A DNA stretch of 64,000 bases from Candidatus Omnitrophota bacterium (GTDB lineage Bacteria; Omnitrophota; Omnitrophia; Omnitrophales; JACROU01), in NCBI GenBank assembly GCA_029261035.1, contig JAJDCD010000012.1, forward strand, positions 1-64,000, read 5' to 3'. Below are positions 1 through 9,208 of the stretch, one piece after another. A program made the position numbers and the translations under genes. The notes below the pieces were generated by a model. The model was not told the DNA's origin. It made no database searches and worked only from the letters and a program-made list of their open reading frames with translations. Position 1 is the stretch's first letter; the number at the start of each line of letters is the position of its first letter.

Positions 1-1
1 T

Positions 2-523
2 TTTGTCTCTGCAGAAACTTATAAAATAGATTCTGCGCATTCAAATATCTCCTTTAAGATTAGACATTTAGTTTCTAATGTTAAAGGAAGTTTTTCTGTT
101 TTTGAAGGTATTATAGTGTATGACGATAAAGATTTATCTAAATCGAATGTAACTGCTATGATCAGCGCTGCTTCGATTGACACAAATAATAGCAAGCGTG
201 ATGAGCATCTTAGAAATGAAGATTTCTTCAATGTTGCCCTTTATCCAGAAATTAATTTTAAGAGTAAACGTATTGAAGAAGGGAAAAGAGTTGTTGGTGA
301 TTTGACATTGCATGGTGTTACTAAAGAAGTTCTGATGGATGTTGAGTTAACAGGTGTTGCTGAAGATCCTTGGGGGAATACAAGGGTAGGTTTTACAGCT
401 TCTTGTCTTATAAATCGTAAGGATTTTGGCATTAATTACAATAAAGTTTTAGACCAAGGTAATTTATTGCTTGGTGACGATGTTTCTATCGAAATTGAAA
501 TTGAAGCTATTTTACAGACTTAA
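2..523 (+). CDS. YceI-family lipocalin-like protein (5' end outside window)
   Basis: The reading frame is open from base 2, so the true start lies upstream of the window. The first visible residues, FVSA-ETYKID, look like the end of a signal peptide with an Ala-X-Ala-type cleavage site. The segment YKIDSAHSNISFKIRHL followed by VKGSFSVFEG is the hallmark start of the YceI beta-barrel, and the C-terminal half (LTLHGVTKEV, RKDFGI) also matches. YceI proteins are periplasmic or secreted and bind isoprenoid-type lipids; the physiological role is usually unknown. About 173 residues are visible, nearly the full domain. No partner genes lie beside it. The family call is firm, the function is not. 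Confidence 0.88.
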   Translation, partial: FVSAETYKIDSAHSNISFKIRHLVSNVKGSFSVFEGIIVYDDKDLSKSNVTAMISAASIDTNNSKRDEHLRNEDFFNVALYPEINFKSKRIEEGKRVVGDLTLHGVTKEVLMDVELTGVAEDPWGNTRVGFTASCLINRKDFGINYNKVLDQGNLLLGDDVSIEIEIEAILQT

Positions 524-573
524 TAGTTTGAAATTTATTTTTTTACCTTATTCCAAGCTTTTCCTTTCTGAAT

Positions 574-602
574 TTGCATGATTTGACATTGATAGTTATA
601 CT
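574..602 (+). promoter_or_regulatory. Candidate sigma-70 promoter for the pilus locus
   Basis: TTGCAT and TATACT are separated by 17 bases, which would start transcription near base 609, about 55 bases before the first pilus-locus gene. A nearby TTGACA at 583 has only TAAGAT at a 19-base spacing as partner, so the exact promoter is uncertain. Both lie in the 140-base gap after the YceI gene. Confidence 0.4.
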
Positions 603-663
603 TTAACTAAGATGTAACTTATTTATTTTAATAAGGATATGTAAAATTTAGGAGGAAAAGAGC

Positions 664-1191
664 ATGGTGATGTCTCATTCCTCTCCGCGGATTGGCCAAA
701 TATTAGTAGAAAATGGAGCTTTAAGTCAGAAGCAATTAGATGAAGCTCTCAAAATTCAGATAAGTGAAGGTGGGCTTATAGGAGCGATTCTTGTAAGTCG
801 TAACTTCATTAAAGAAGATGACTTGGCCTCTGCTTTAGCTAAACAGCTAAATTACCCTTTTCTTTCTTTAGAAAACGTAACAATAAATAGAAACCTTATC
901 AAAGAGTTTTCCCCAGAATTTTTATTCGAATCTAGAATGCTTCCTCTTGAAAAATCAAAAGATATATTAACAGTAGCAATGGCAGATCCTTCGGATTTAG
1001 ATATGATTCAAAAAGTGAAAGACGTATCCGGCTGTACTGTACTCGCTTTTGTCTCTTCAATGTATCAAATAGAAAAAATGATTCAAAAAGTTTTTGACTT
1101 GAAAGAGAGTATGGAAAGCAAAGACACGTCTCATCTTTTAAAAAAAGCTACTAAGAAAGAAAAGAAAGACGAAAAAGGATCTTTAGATTAA
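664..1191 (+). CDS. Stand-alone MshEN (GspE N-terminal) domain protein
   Basis: This 175-residue protein begins with an MshEN/T2SSE-N domain (residues about 8-145: RIGQILVENGALSQKQLDEAL, then a second motif around MADPSDLDMIQKVKD). It has no ATPase domain and ends in a Lys/Glu-rich tail of about 30 residues. MshEN domains bind cyclic-di-GMP in some type II and type IV pilus ATPases, so a regulatory or scaffolding role in pilus assembly is a reasonable inference. It has a strong ribosome site (AGGAGG, 7 bases before ATG). It lies 9 bases upstream of the first pilus ATPase, whose N-terminus has the same fold, which suggests an operon and an origin by domain duplication. Confidence 0.8.
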   Translation: MVMSHSSPRIGQILVENGALSQKQLDEALKIQISEGGLIGAILVSRNFIKEDDLASALAKQLNYPFLSLENVTINRNLIKEFSPEFLFESRMLPLEKSKDILTVAMADPSDLDMIQKVKDVSGCTVLAFVSSMYQIEKMIQKVFDLKESMESKDTSHLLKKATKKEKKDEKGSLD

Positions 1192-1200
1192 GGGTGCTTC

Positions 1201-2925
1201 ATGGAGCAACTATTAAATAAAAAATTAATAATAAAAATGGTCGGCAAAGGTCTTCTGCAAGAAAAGGACATGGAGGTATTGTTGGCTTTAGGGGATAAGC
1301 ATAAAGAGGTTATCTACTTTGATTTAATTATCCAAAAGAAATTGCTAAGCGAAGAAGAGGTTTTTAATTTTTTGAAAGAAGAATATGGATACCCCATTGT
1401 AGATCCTACATCTTTTACTATTACTTCAGATGTGCTCAATTTGATTGAAAAAGAAGTTGCACAACAAAAACAAATACTTCCTTTATTCAAAATTGACAAC
1501 ACGCTAACAGTTGCTATATCGAATCCGATGTCAGTTGTTGGTTTGGACGACTTAAGATTAAAATTAAGATTAAAACTTGATGTTATGCTAAGCCTGCCAA
1601 GTAAGTTGGAGGAAGCGATTGAAGTTAATTACTCGCAATCAACGCATTCTGAGTTGCCACAAGAAAATATTGAAGAATTATTTGATGTTGTAGAAAGTGA
1701 AGAGGATGAATTTACATCAGAAGATATAGCTGAATTGATGCAAAAAGCATCGGAAACTCCTGTTATCAAAGTAGCTAATTTACTTATTGGTGAAGCTATT
1801 AAAAAGAAAGCCAGTGATTTATTTATTGAACCTTGGGAGAAAAAAGTGAGAATTCGGTGTCGTGTGGATGGAATTCTGGAAGAGTTAAAGTCTCCTCCTA
1901 AATCTATTGGCAATGCATTAGTTTCAAGAATTAAAGTTATGAGTCAGCTGAATATTGCAGAAAGAAGGATTCCTCAAGATGGTCGATTTAAAGTTAAGAT
2001 CAAACAGAGAGAAGTCGATGTCCGTGTTTCTGTTATCCCTTCAACGTACGGTGAAAAGGTTTGTCTTCGTTTGCTGGACAAGAGTGTGAATATTCCTAAT
2101 TTAAATAAGCTTGGATTTGTTGAAAGCGAGCTCCAACAGATAAGCGATGCGATAACTAAACCTCATGGAATGATTTTAATTACAGGGCCTACAGGAAGTG
2201 GTAAATCGACAACCTTGTATGCAATGTTAAATATGCTCCATAGCCCTGAAAAAAATATAACTACTGTTGAAGATCCTGTTGAGTATCAAATGAATGGTAT
2301 TAATCAGGTAAATGTAAATGAAGGAATTGACTTAACATTTTCTTCTGCACTTAGGTCTATATTAAGACAGGACCCTGACATTATCATGATTGGAGAAATT
2401 AGAGATGCTGAGACTTTAGATATTGCCATCAAAGCCGCATTGACGGGGCATTTAGTTTTGACAACGTTACATACAAATGATTCTATTAGTTCTTTGGTAC
2501 GAATGACCAATATGGGAATTGAGCCATTTTTAATCTCATCTTCTGTTTTAATGATTACAGCACAAAGACTTGTTCGTAAATTATGTTCTCAATGTAGAGA
2601 AGCGTATGAACCTGATCTGGAAACGGTAAAACGGTATGAGTTAAAACAATTCAAATCTGAATTGAAATTGTATAAGCCTATAGGGTGTGCTTTTTGTTCT
2701 GGAAAAGGTTACCAGGGAAGAACTTTATTGACTGAAATTCTTAAATTATCTCCAGAGATAAGAGCTCTTATCTTAAAAGGGGTTTCTCAGGATATAATTA
2801 AAAAAAGAGCTTTTGTAGAAGGTATGAAATCATTAAGGAAATCGGGTATTTATAAAGCTTTGAGTGGGGATACTTCTTTAGAAGAAGTGATTCGTGTTAC
2901 AGCTGGAGATTTTATACCTGATTAA
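1201..2925 (+). CDS. pilB: Type IV pilus/type II secretion ATPase, PilB/GspE family (copy 1)
   Basis: This 574-residue cytoplasmic motor ATPase drives pilin polymerisation. An MshEN domain (about 1-145) is followed by the GspE core. Visible motifs are Walker A GPTGSGKS (329-336), the Asp box EDPVEYQ, Walker B with GEIRDAET, the His box TLHTNDS, and a zinc-binding pair LCSQC...CAFCSG in the C-terminal domain. The family's usual ASDIHIEP is ASDLFIEP here, a small departure. Length is normal for PilB. A paralogue follows 13 bases downstream, so which copy is the main extension motor cannot be told from sequence. The symbol is by family only. Confidence 0.92.
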   Translation: MEQLLNKKLIIKMVGKGLLQEKDMEVLLALGDKHKEVIYFDLIIQKKLLSEEEVFNFLKEEYGYPIVDPTSFTITSDVLNLIEKEVAQQKQILPLFKIDNTLTVAISNPMSVVGLDDLRLKLRLKLDVMLSLPSKLEEAIEVNYSQSTHSELPQENIEELFDVVESEEDEFTSEDIAELMQKASETPVIKVANLLIGEAIKKKASDLFIEPWEKKVRIRCRVDGILEELKSPPKSIGNALVSRIKVMSQLNIAERRIPQDGRFKVKIKQREVDVRVSVIPSTYGEKVCLRLLDKSVNIPNLNKLGFVESELQQISDAITKPHGMILITGPTGSGKSTTLYAMLNMLHSPEKNITTVEDPVEYQMNGINQVNVNEGIDLTFSSALRSILRQDPDIIMIGEIRDAETLDIAIKAALTGHLVLTTLHTNDSISSLVRMTNMGIEPFLISSSVLMITAQRLVRKLCSQCREAYEPDLETVKRYELKQFKSELKLYKPIGCAFCSGKGYQGRTLLTEILKLSPEIRALILKGVSQDIIKKRAFVEGMKSLRKSGIYKALSGDTSLEEVIRVTAGDFIPD

Positions 2926-2938
2926 TTTGAGGTGTTAA

Positions 2939-4636
2939 ATGAATATTAAAGAAATGCAAAAACTTCTAGTTGACGAAGGTTATGTTTCGTCGGCATCGAT
3001 GAAGCAAGCCTCTTTAATTAAAAAAGAGAAAGGAGGCCAGCTTGTTGAAATCCTCTTAAAGGAAGGGTTTTTACAAGAAAAAGATTATGTTTGTTTTTTT
3101 GCAGAGCACTCAGGGGTTCCTTTTGTAAGTTTGGATTATATTCATCTTGTCCCTGATTGGATGGAATTGATACCCCAGAAATTAGCCTATCAATATACTC
3201 TGATTCCAATCAGTAAAATAGAAAAAATTTTAACAGTAGCGATGGCCAATCCTATGGATGTGATTGCCATTGATGATATTCGTAATGCTACGGGGATGCA
3301 AATAAACCCTGTGTGCGCACCTTCATCAGAAATTAAAAGCGCTCTTGATGATCATTACAAAGGGGATGAGGAGTTTTCTGATGCCCTAGAGTCTGTAGAT
3401 GAAGATGGTGAAATAGAAGTGATTGAAAACGAAACAGATATAGATTTGTTACAAGAAAGTGAAAATGACGTACCTTTGATTAAAATGGTTAATTTAATTT
3501 TGCAAGATGCTATAAAACAAAGAGCTTCAGATATTCATTTTGAACGATTTGAAGATAAATTTCAAATTAGATATCGAATCGATGGAGTCTTGAAAGAAGC
3601 TGTTTTGCCTCCAATAAAAATGCACCCTTCCGTTATCGCTAGAATTAAGATTTTAGCAACTTTAGACATTACCGAAAAAAGACTACCTCAAGATGGTCGC
3701 TTCAAAATTAGCCTTAATAAAAAACAGATTAACTTCCGTGTATCAATTTTACCAACATATTTCGGTGAAAAAATTGTGATTCGTATTTTAGATTCATCTT
3801 CTTTACAGTTGGGCTTAGAAAAGTTAGGTTATTCTGATTATAACTTGAAAAAAATAAAAAATGCTATTGCAACACCTTACGGGATGGTCTTGGTTACAGG
3901 GCCAACAGGGAGTGGAAAGTCAACGACTCTTTATTCGATACTCAATCAATTAAATACTGCTGAACGTAATATTATGACTATTGAAGATCCTGTTGAATAT
4001 GAAGTTGAGGGCATTACGCAAACTCAAGTTCATTCAGAAATTGGGCTTACATTTGCGGGCGGGTTGAGATCTCTATTACGACAAAATCCAGATATTATGT
4101 TAGTAGGTGAAATTAGAGATTCTGAAACAGCTGATATTGCAGTTAAGGCTGCTTTGACAGGTCACTTGTTGTTTAGCACACTGCACACAAATAGTGCGGC
4201 AGGTGCCATAACCCGTCTTGTTGATATGGGTATTGAACCTTTTTTAATTGGTTCCTCAATGGTTATTGTTATAGCTCAAAGACTGTGTCGAAAGATCTGT
4301 AATAATTGCAAAGAAAGTGTGTTTATTGACGATGAAGCTTTTAAGCGAATTAATATAGATAAAAGTTTGTTGAAAGATGGAAAAGCCTATAAAGGGAAAG
4401 GCTGTAATTCATGTAATGGCTCCGGTTTTCTAGGTCGAATGTGTATTAGTGAAGTTCTGGAAATTGACAACGAAATTCAAGAAATGATTCTAGGAAGAAA
4501 ATCTAGTTTTGATATACATAAGAAATCAATAGAAAAGGGAATGAAAACTTTATTTGAAGATGTTGTTTACAAGTTTGCTCAGGGGCTTACTTCCTTTGAT
4601 GAAGTGATTCGTGTAACTTCTGAGGAGAATTTTTAA
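2939..4636 (+). CDS. pilB: Type IV pilus/type II secretion ATPase, PilB/GspE family (copy 2)
   Basis: This 565-residue paralogue of the preceding gene has the same order of parts: MshEN domain (about 1-140), an acidic linker (about 144-178), ASDIHFERFED, Walker A GPTGSGKS (321-328), EDPVEYE, GEIRDSET, TLHTNSA and a CNNC...CNSC zinc-type motif. All ATPase motifs are intact, so both copies look active. It is not a PilT retraction ATPase, because PilT lacks the long N-terminal region. Tandem PilB-like genes may power different pilus types or form a hetero-hexamer; both are inference. It lies directly before pilC, consistent with one operon. Confidence 0.92.
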   Translation: MNIKEMQKLLVDEGYVSSASMKQASLIKKEKGGQLVEILLKEGFLQEKDYVCFFAEHSGVPFVSLDYIHLVPDWMELIPQKLAYQYTLIPISKIEKILTVAMANPMDVIAIDDIRNATGMQINPVCAPSSEIKSALDDHYKGDEEFSDALESVDEDGEIEVIENETDIDLLQESENDVPLIKMVNLILQDAIKQRASDIHFERFEDKFQIRYRIDGVLKEAVLPPIKMHPSVIARIKILATLDITEKRLPQDGRFKISLNKKQINFRVSILPTYFGEKIVIRILDSSSLQLGLEKLGYSDYNLKKIKNAIATPYGMVLVTGPTGSGKSTTLYSILNQLNTAERNIMTIEDPVEYEVEGITQTQVHSEIGLTFAGGLRSLLRQNPDIMLVGEIRDSETADIAVKAALTGHLLFSTLHTNSAAGAITRLVDMGIEPFLIGSSMVIVIAQRLCRKICNNCKESVFIDDEAFKRINIDKSLLKDGKAYKGKGCNSCNGSGFLGRMCISEVLEIDNEIQEMILGRKSSFDIHKKSIEKGMKTLFEDVVYKFAQGLTSFDEVIRVTSEENF

Positions 4637-4650
4637 ATAAGGAGTTGTTT

Positions 4651-5877
4651 ATGCCTAAATTTGAATACTTAGTTAAAGATACAACGGGTAGAGATATGAG
4701 AGGGACTCAAGAAGCTGCGGATGCAAATTCATTAGTCCAAGACTTTCATGAAAAGGGCTACGTTATTGTTAAGATTAATGAGATGAAAGAGGCTTCAAAG
4801 TTTTTTTCTGTATCCACAAGCAGTTCATTTGGGAAAGGGAGAAAGGTTAAACTAGAAGAGCAGGTTGTTTTTTCGCGTCAATTAGCAACAATGATTAATG
4901 CGGGAGTCCCATTGGTACAGTCTTTAGATATTTTGGCTCAACAAATGGACAATCCAGCTTTTCAAAAAATAGCATTAAGTCTTAAATTTAGTGTTGAAGG
5001 AGGTCGTAGTTTTTCTGAAAGTCTAGGAGATCATACAAAAGTTTTTTCCCCTTTATTCATAAATATGGTTAGAGCAGGTGAGTCGAGTGGTAAATTAGAT
5101 GAAATATTAGATAGAATTTCTTCCTACTTAGAAAAAACGAACACCTTAATTAAGAAGGTGAAAGCAGCTTTGGTTTACCCCGCTGTAGTAAGTGGTTTTG
5201 CTTTTATTATTACTTATGCAATGTTTACATTTGTAATACCAAAATTTGCTGAAATTTTTGATACTTTAGGGGCTCAATTACCACTGCCAACTCGAATAGC
5301 TATTAGCATTAGTTATTTTTTACAATCAAATTCTCTTTTTGTTATCGGTTCTTTAGTCGTGATTATTATTTTATCAAAAATGCTTTTAAAAACTCCTCAA
5401 GGTAGACTTTGGTTTGATCGAACAAAGTTATCGGTTCCTGTCTTTGGGCCCTTAATGTTGAAAGTTGCCGTCAGTAAATTTACAAGAACATTATCAACTC
5501 TTGTACGTAGTGGGGTTCCTATCCTGCCTTCTCTAGAAATTGTTTCAAAAACTGCAGGGAATAAACAGATAGAGGTCGTTATAGATGATTTAAGAAACTC
5601 CGTTAAAGAGGGTGGTGGAATTTCTGAACCTTTGTTACGGAGCCCTTTCTTTCCTCCTATGGTCAGTCAAATGATTGCGATAGGAGAAGAGACAGGGCAG
5701 ATGGAACAAATGTTGGGGAAAATTGCTGATTTTTATGATCAACAAGTAGATACGGCTGTGACCGGGTTAACTTCATTAATTGAACCCTTTATAATCATTT
5801 TCTTAGGAGGAGTAATTGGTGGAATTGTAATTTCTCTCTTTTTACCAATTCTAACTCTTACTCAAGCAATTAATTAG
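4651..5877 (+). CDS. pilC: Inner-membrane platform protein PilC/GspF
   Basis: About 408 residues with two T2SSF domains (VFSRQLATMINAGVPLVQSL near residue 70; FTRTLSTLVRSGVPILPSLE near 275) and hydrophobic segments near 172-195, 220-245 and 380-405. This layout is typical of PilC, the platform on which PilB acts. The ATG at 4651 is preferred to a TTG two codons earlier because AAGGAG sits 6 bases upstream of it. The gene follows the second PilB-like ATPase by 14 bases. Confidence 0.93.
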   Translation: MPKFEYLVKDTTGRDMRGTQEAADANSLVQDFHEKGYVIVKINEMKEASKFFSVSTSSSFGKGRKVKLEEQVVFSRQLATMINAGVPLVQSLDILAQQMDNPAFQKIALSLKFSVEGGRSFSESLGDHTKVFSPLFINMVRAGESSGKLDEILDRISSYLEKTNTLIKKVKAALVYPAVVSGFAFIITYAMFTFVIPKFAEIFDTLGAQLPLPTRIAISISYFLQSNSLFVIGSLVVIIILSKMLLKTPQGRLWFDRTKLSVPVFGPLMLKVAVSKFTRTLSTLVRSGVPILPSLEIVSKTAGNKQIEVVIDDLRNSVKEGGGISEPLLRSPFFPPMVSQMIAIGEETGQMEQMLGKIADFYDQQVDTAVTGLTSLIEPFIIIFLGGVIGGIVISLFLPILTLTQAIN

Positions 5878-5891
5878 AATAGGATGTTCGG

Positions 5892-7133
5892 ATGACAAAA
5901 GATGTGCTAAAGATTAACGTTAGAGCACTTATTATAGCTCGTTTATTAGTGGCCACTTTATTTCTCTGTTTTGGCTTTTGGAACTATTCTGCTCTAAAAA
6001 TGTTATTTTTATACCTCGTTGTTTTTCTTTCTGTTATCAGTCTTCTGTACTTAATTTGGTATGTTATTGGTAAATATACATTATTTCTTGTTCTCACACA
6101 GCTAACAATTGATTTGATATGGGAAACTTTATTGATTCATTATACAGGGGGTGTTTATAGTATTTTTATTGTTTTCTTTATCTTAACGATTATTTCAACT
6201 TCTCTTGTATTACCCCATCCTGCTAGTTTGTGGATGGGGGCTATTTCAAGCATCATTCTCGTCTTGCTCGTCTTGTTAGAGTTTAATACGATTCAAGTGC
6301 CCTTTTTGAATACATCGATAGCCGCTTATTACTCCTATCAAGATTGGTTCAGTGTTCTATATATCTTAATGGTCTATTCAACCCTATTCTGTATTGTGGG
6401 TTATATTGGTCTCTACTTTTCAAAAAAAATCTATAATTTAGAAATAAAAATTAAGAATCAAGAACAATTAACTATACTCGGTGAATTGACAACAAATATT
6501 GCCCACGAAATAAAAAATCCATTAACGGCAATAACAGGCTCTATTGAAGTTTTAAAAAAAGATATAGAACCTACTTTGAGTCAAGAGAACAGAGAGCTTA
6601 TGGAGTGTGTATTAAAAGAAACCCATCGTTTAAAGAAAATACTGACTTCCATATTAGACTATTCGCATGTAAACAGACGAAAATGTTCTAATTTTGATTT
6701 AATACAAATAATAGAAGAAATTATTCCCATGCTAGAAAATATTTCGGTCGATAATAAAGATGTGGAAATTTTTCAAAGTTTTGGGAAAAGGCCTATGAAC
6801 TTTTACGGAGATTCTGATCGTATTAAGCAAATGCTTTTTAACCTAATTCTAAATGCGTATGAATCGATCCCTTCAAAAGGACGGATTGATTTATACTCAA
6901 GGTTAGAAGATGGTGCTATGTGTCTTACTATAAAAGATAATGGGGTAGGAGTTCCTGAGAAAGTTAAAAGACATATATACGAGCCTTTTCAATCCACTAA
7001 AAAAGGTGGGACAGGACTAGGATTAGCTATTGTTTATAAAATTGTTCAAAGTCATGATGGAACTATTGAAATGAAGAGTCAGGAAAATATTGGAACAGAA
7101 TTTAACATACGTTTTCCAATCTATGCGGAGTAG
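5892..7133 (+). CDS. pilS: PilS-like membrane sensor histidine kinase
   Basis: This 413-residue protein has about six hydrophobic segments in the first 178 residues and no large periplasmic domain. A short coiled stretch leads to a HisKA domain with the phospho-acceptor H205 in IAHEIKNPLTAI, then a HATPase domain (NLILNAYES N box, DNGVGVP G1, GGTGLGLAI G2). PilS kinases have this multi-membrane-segment layout and control pilin transcription. It lies between pilC and an NtrC-type regulator only 4 bases away, which supports the PilS assignment. The signal sensed is unknown; in Pseudomonas PilS responds to pilin in the inner membrane. Confidence 0.85.
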   Translation: MTKDVLKINVRALIIARLLVATLFLCFGFWNYSALKMLFLYLVVFLSVISLLYLIWYVIGKYTLFLVLTQLTIDLIWETLLIHYTGGVYSIFIVFFILTIISTSLVLPHPASLWMGAISSIILVLLVLLEFNTIQVPFLNTSIAAYYSYQDWFSVLYILMVYSTLFCIVGYIGLYFSKKIYNLEIKIKNQEQLTILGELTTNIAHEIKNPLTAITGSIEVLKKDIEPTLSQENRELMECVLKETHRLKKILTSILDYSHVNRRKCSNFDLIQIIEEIIPMLENISVDNKDVEIFQSFGKRPMNFYGDSDRIKQMLFNLILNAYESIPSKGRIDLYSRLEDGAMCLTIKDNGVGVPEKVKRHIYEPFQSTKKGGTGLGLAIVYKIVQSHDGTIEMKSQENIGTEFNIRFPIYAE

Positions 7134-7137
7134 TTGA

Positions 7138-8520
7138 ATGGATAAACTAAAAACACCTATTATGGTTATCGATGATGAAGAAGGTATCTTGAGCTTCTTA
7201 AGCAAAGCATTAAAGAGAGAGGGGTATGATGTCCATTGCTATGACAACCCTCAGATTGCTGTTGCGAAACTGGAAAGCATTCAACCTAAGATTGTAATAT
7301 CTGATATTGTAATGCAGCCCATGAGTGGGCTTGAGGTTTTGAGTAGAATCAAGGGTTTTGATTTAGAGATAAATGTTATTTTGATTACAGCACATGCATC
7401 AGTCGATAGTGCTGTCTCTGCTGTTAGAGGAGGTGCTTTTGATTATCTAACCAAGCCTTTTGATGTGGATGACGTCTTATTAACTGTAAAACGAGCTTTG
7501 AGTGCAAAACGTCTTCAAACGACAAATATTGATTTGGAAAAGAAAACTCAAAATAAATACCAATTTTCTAACTTGGTGGGTAAGAGCAGCAAAATTAAGG
7601 AAATTTACTCCATGTTAGAAAAAATTTCTAAAACCGAAAGCACTGTTTTGATTGCGGGTGAGAGTGGCACAGGGAAAGAGTTGGTTGCTCGTGCTATACA
7701 TTTTAATTCAAAGAGAAAGTCAGAATCTTTTGTCAGCGTTAATTGTGCATCTTTACCGGATCAGTTATTAGAGAGTGAATTGTTTGGACATGAAAAAGGT
7801 TCTTTTACTGGGGCAATAGAAACTAAGCCTGGCTTATTAGAAGTAGCAAATAAAGGCACATTTTTATTAGATGAAATTGGAGACACTTCTCTAAATGTTC
7901 AAGCTAAATTGCTTCGAGTTTTACAAGAGAGAGAAATTAAAAGAATTGGAGGCGTTAAAAACATTCCTGTCGATGTTAGGGTAATAGCTGCGACAAGTAA
8001 AAATTTACCTGCAGAAATTGAAAATAAATTATTTAGAGAGGATTTGTTTTATCGGTTGAATGTTATCCCAATTTTTATGCCTGCACTAAGAGAACGAAAA
8101 GAAGATATTCCTCTTTTGATACAGCATTTTATTACATCTCTTAAATATAAATACCAGATGGAAAAGGAGCTTATATTTTCTGAGGAGACTTTAGCTTATC
8201 TTGGTGAATATAATTGGCCTGGAAACATTCGCGAATTAGAGAATATTGTAGAAAGAATTTATATGCTTTCGGAGGATAAAAATATAAATAAGGAATGTAT
8301 TAATGATTTATTAGGTAAAGAGTTAAAGCCTGTTAAAGATATGACTAAGGGTGGGACAATGCTTATTGAGTTAAAAAATGAAACGGAACGATTCGAAAGA
8401 CAAATGATTGGTGAGGCTTTAGATAAAGCAAAAGGAAACAAGCTTCAAGCAGCAAAGAGACTTCATATAAGTAGACAAACTCTTCAATATAAGATCAAAA
8501 AGTACAATTTAGATGAATAA
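7138..8520 (+). CDS. pilR: PilR-like sigma-54-dependent response regulator (NtrC family)
   Basis: A 460-residue activator with a receiver domain (phospho-acceptor D56 in VISDIVM, TKPFD switch Lys), an AAA+ domain with Walker A GESGTGKE and the sigma-54 contact loop as GSFTGA (the usual form is GAFTGA), and a C-terminal Fis-type helix-turn-helix (LQAAKRLHISRQTLQYKI). It is translated right after the sensor kinase. The next gene is a pilin preceded by a sigma-54-type promoter, so activation of that pilin is the natural inference. Confidence 0.9.
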   Translation: MDKLKTPIMVIDDEEGILSFLSKALKREGYDVHCYDNPQIAVAKLESIQPKIVISDIVMQPMSGLEVLSRIKGFDLEINVILITAHASVDSAVSAVRGGAFDYLTKPFDVDDVLLTVKRALSAKRLQTTNIDLEKKTQNKYQFSNLVGKSSKIKEIYSMLEKISKTESTVLIAGESGTGKELVARAIHFNSKRKSESFVSVNCASLPDQLLESELFGHEKGSFTGAIETKPGLLEVANKGTFLLDEIGDTSLNVQAKLLRVLQEREIKRIGGVKNIPVDVRVIAATSKNLPAEIENKLFREDLFYRLNVIPIFMPALRERKEDIPLLIQHFITSLKYKYQMEKELIFSEETLAYLGEYNWPGNIRELENIVERIYMLSEDKNINKECINDLLGKELKPVKDMTKGGTMLIELKNETERFERQMIGEALDKAKGNKLQAAKRLHISRQTLQYKIKKYNLDE

Positions 8521-8532
8521 TATTTTTACAGA

Positions 8533-8568
8533 CTGACAAGTTTTTTTACAAAAAGTACCCTGTGTGTC
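8533..8568 (+). promoter_or_regulatory. Possible PilR-type upstream activator sites
   Basis: An inverted TGTC core (CTGACA at 8533-8538) and a direct GTGTC (8564-8568) lie 60-100 bases upstream of the sigma-54 promoter. Their GACA and TGTC cores are about 30 bases apart, near three helical turns. PilR of Pseudomonas recognises TGTC-containing sites. Short motifs occur by chance, so this is tentative. Confidence 0.3.
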
Positions 8569-8629
8569 ATAAGTAAACAAAAAAAGGCTTTAGTCTAGGT
8601 AATAAAATACCGTATTAAAGATTAACGTT

Positions 8630-8644
8630 TGGCATTCTATTTGT
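8630..8644 (+). promoter_or_regulatory. Sigma-54 (-24/-12) promoter of the pilin gene
   Basis: TGGCATTCTATTTGT matches the consensus TGGCAY-N5-TTGC except for the last base (GT for GC). The invariant GG is correctly spaced from the -12 element. Transcription would begin near 8656, leaving a leader of about 35 bases with a strong AAAAGGAGG ribosome site. A PilR-like sigma-54 activator is encoded immediately upstream. Confidence 0.65.
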
Positions 8645-8690
8645 ATGTATTATACGTAGTATTGTTAACTTTTTAAAAGGAGGCGTCATC

Positions 8691-9128
8691 ATGTTATGTA
8701 AATTAAATTCAAAAAAAGGTTTTACGCTTGTCGAAATTATGATTGTTGTTGCTATTATTGCTCTACTTGCTGCTATTGCTATTCCTAACTTATTGCGAGC
8801 TCGATTAAACGCTAATGAGTCTGCTGCTAAGGCTTCATTAAGAACTGTTAGTAGCGCTTGTGAAAGTTTTCGTGCAGCACAGAATCCACCAAGCTATCCT
8901 GCGAATTTGGCAGCTCTTTCGGCTGCAAATCCACCTTATATTGATAACACGTTAGCCGCTGGAGCGAAACAAGGTTATACCTTTACTTATGCTCTAGTAA
9001 ATGCCAATCAATATACGGTTACAGGAGCTCCAACAACAGCTAATATTACAGGTGTGAATACATTTTTTGTTGATGAAACAGGTGTTATTCGATTCACCAA
9101 TGCTGCGGGTAACCCGATTGAGGGATAA
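8691..9128 (+). CDS. pilA: Type IV major pilin-like protein
   Basis: A 145-residue prepilin. The leader ends in KKG and is followed by FTLVEIMIVVAIIALLAAIA, the canonical prepilin-peptidase site with Glu at mature position 5 and the hydrophobic assembly helix. The mature globular part is short (about 100 residues), rich in Ala, Asn and Thr, and ends in FFVDETGVIRF, a motif shared by GspG-like and short bacterial pilins. It has its own sigma-54 promoter and a hairpin terminator, as expected for a highly expressed structural subunit. A pseudopilin is an alternative reading, but the pilM-pilQ neighbours favour a type IV pilin. Confidence 0.9.
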   Translation: MLCKLNSKKGFTLVEIMIVVAIIALLAAIAIPNLLRARLNANESAAKASLRTVSSACESFRAAQNPPSYPANLAALSAANPPYIDNTLAAGAKQGYTFTYALVNANQYTVTGAPTTANITGVNTFFVDETGVIRFTNAAGNPIEG

Positions 9129-9155
9129 ATTGCCTCTGTTATAAAAAACATCTTT

Positions 9156-9194
9156 CCAGGGATATCTTCAGGTATCCCTGGGATAGTATTTTAA
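9156..9194 (+). terminator. Rho-independent-type terminator after the pilin gene
   Basis: CCAGGGATA and TATCCCTGG form a perfect 9-bp stem around an 8-base loop, followed by a short T-rich run. It lies 28 bases after the pilin stop and would cap the abundant pilin transcript while allowing some readthrough into pilM. Confidence 0.7.
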
Positions 9195-9208
9195 AAGAAA
9201 GAGATGTT

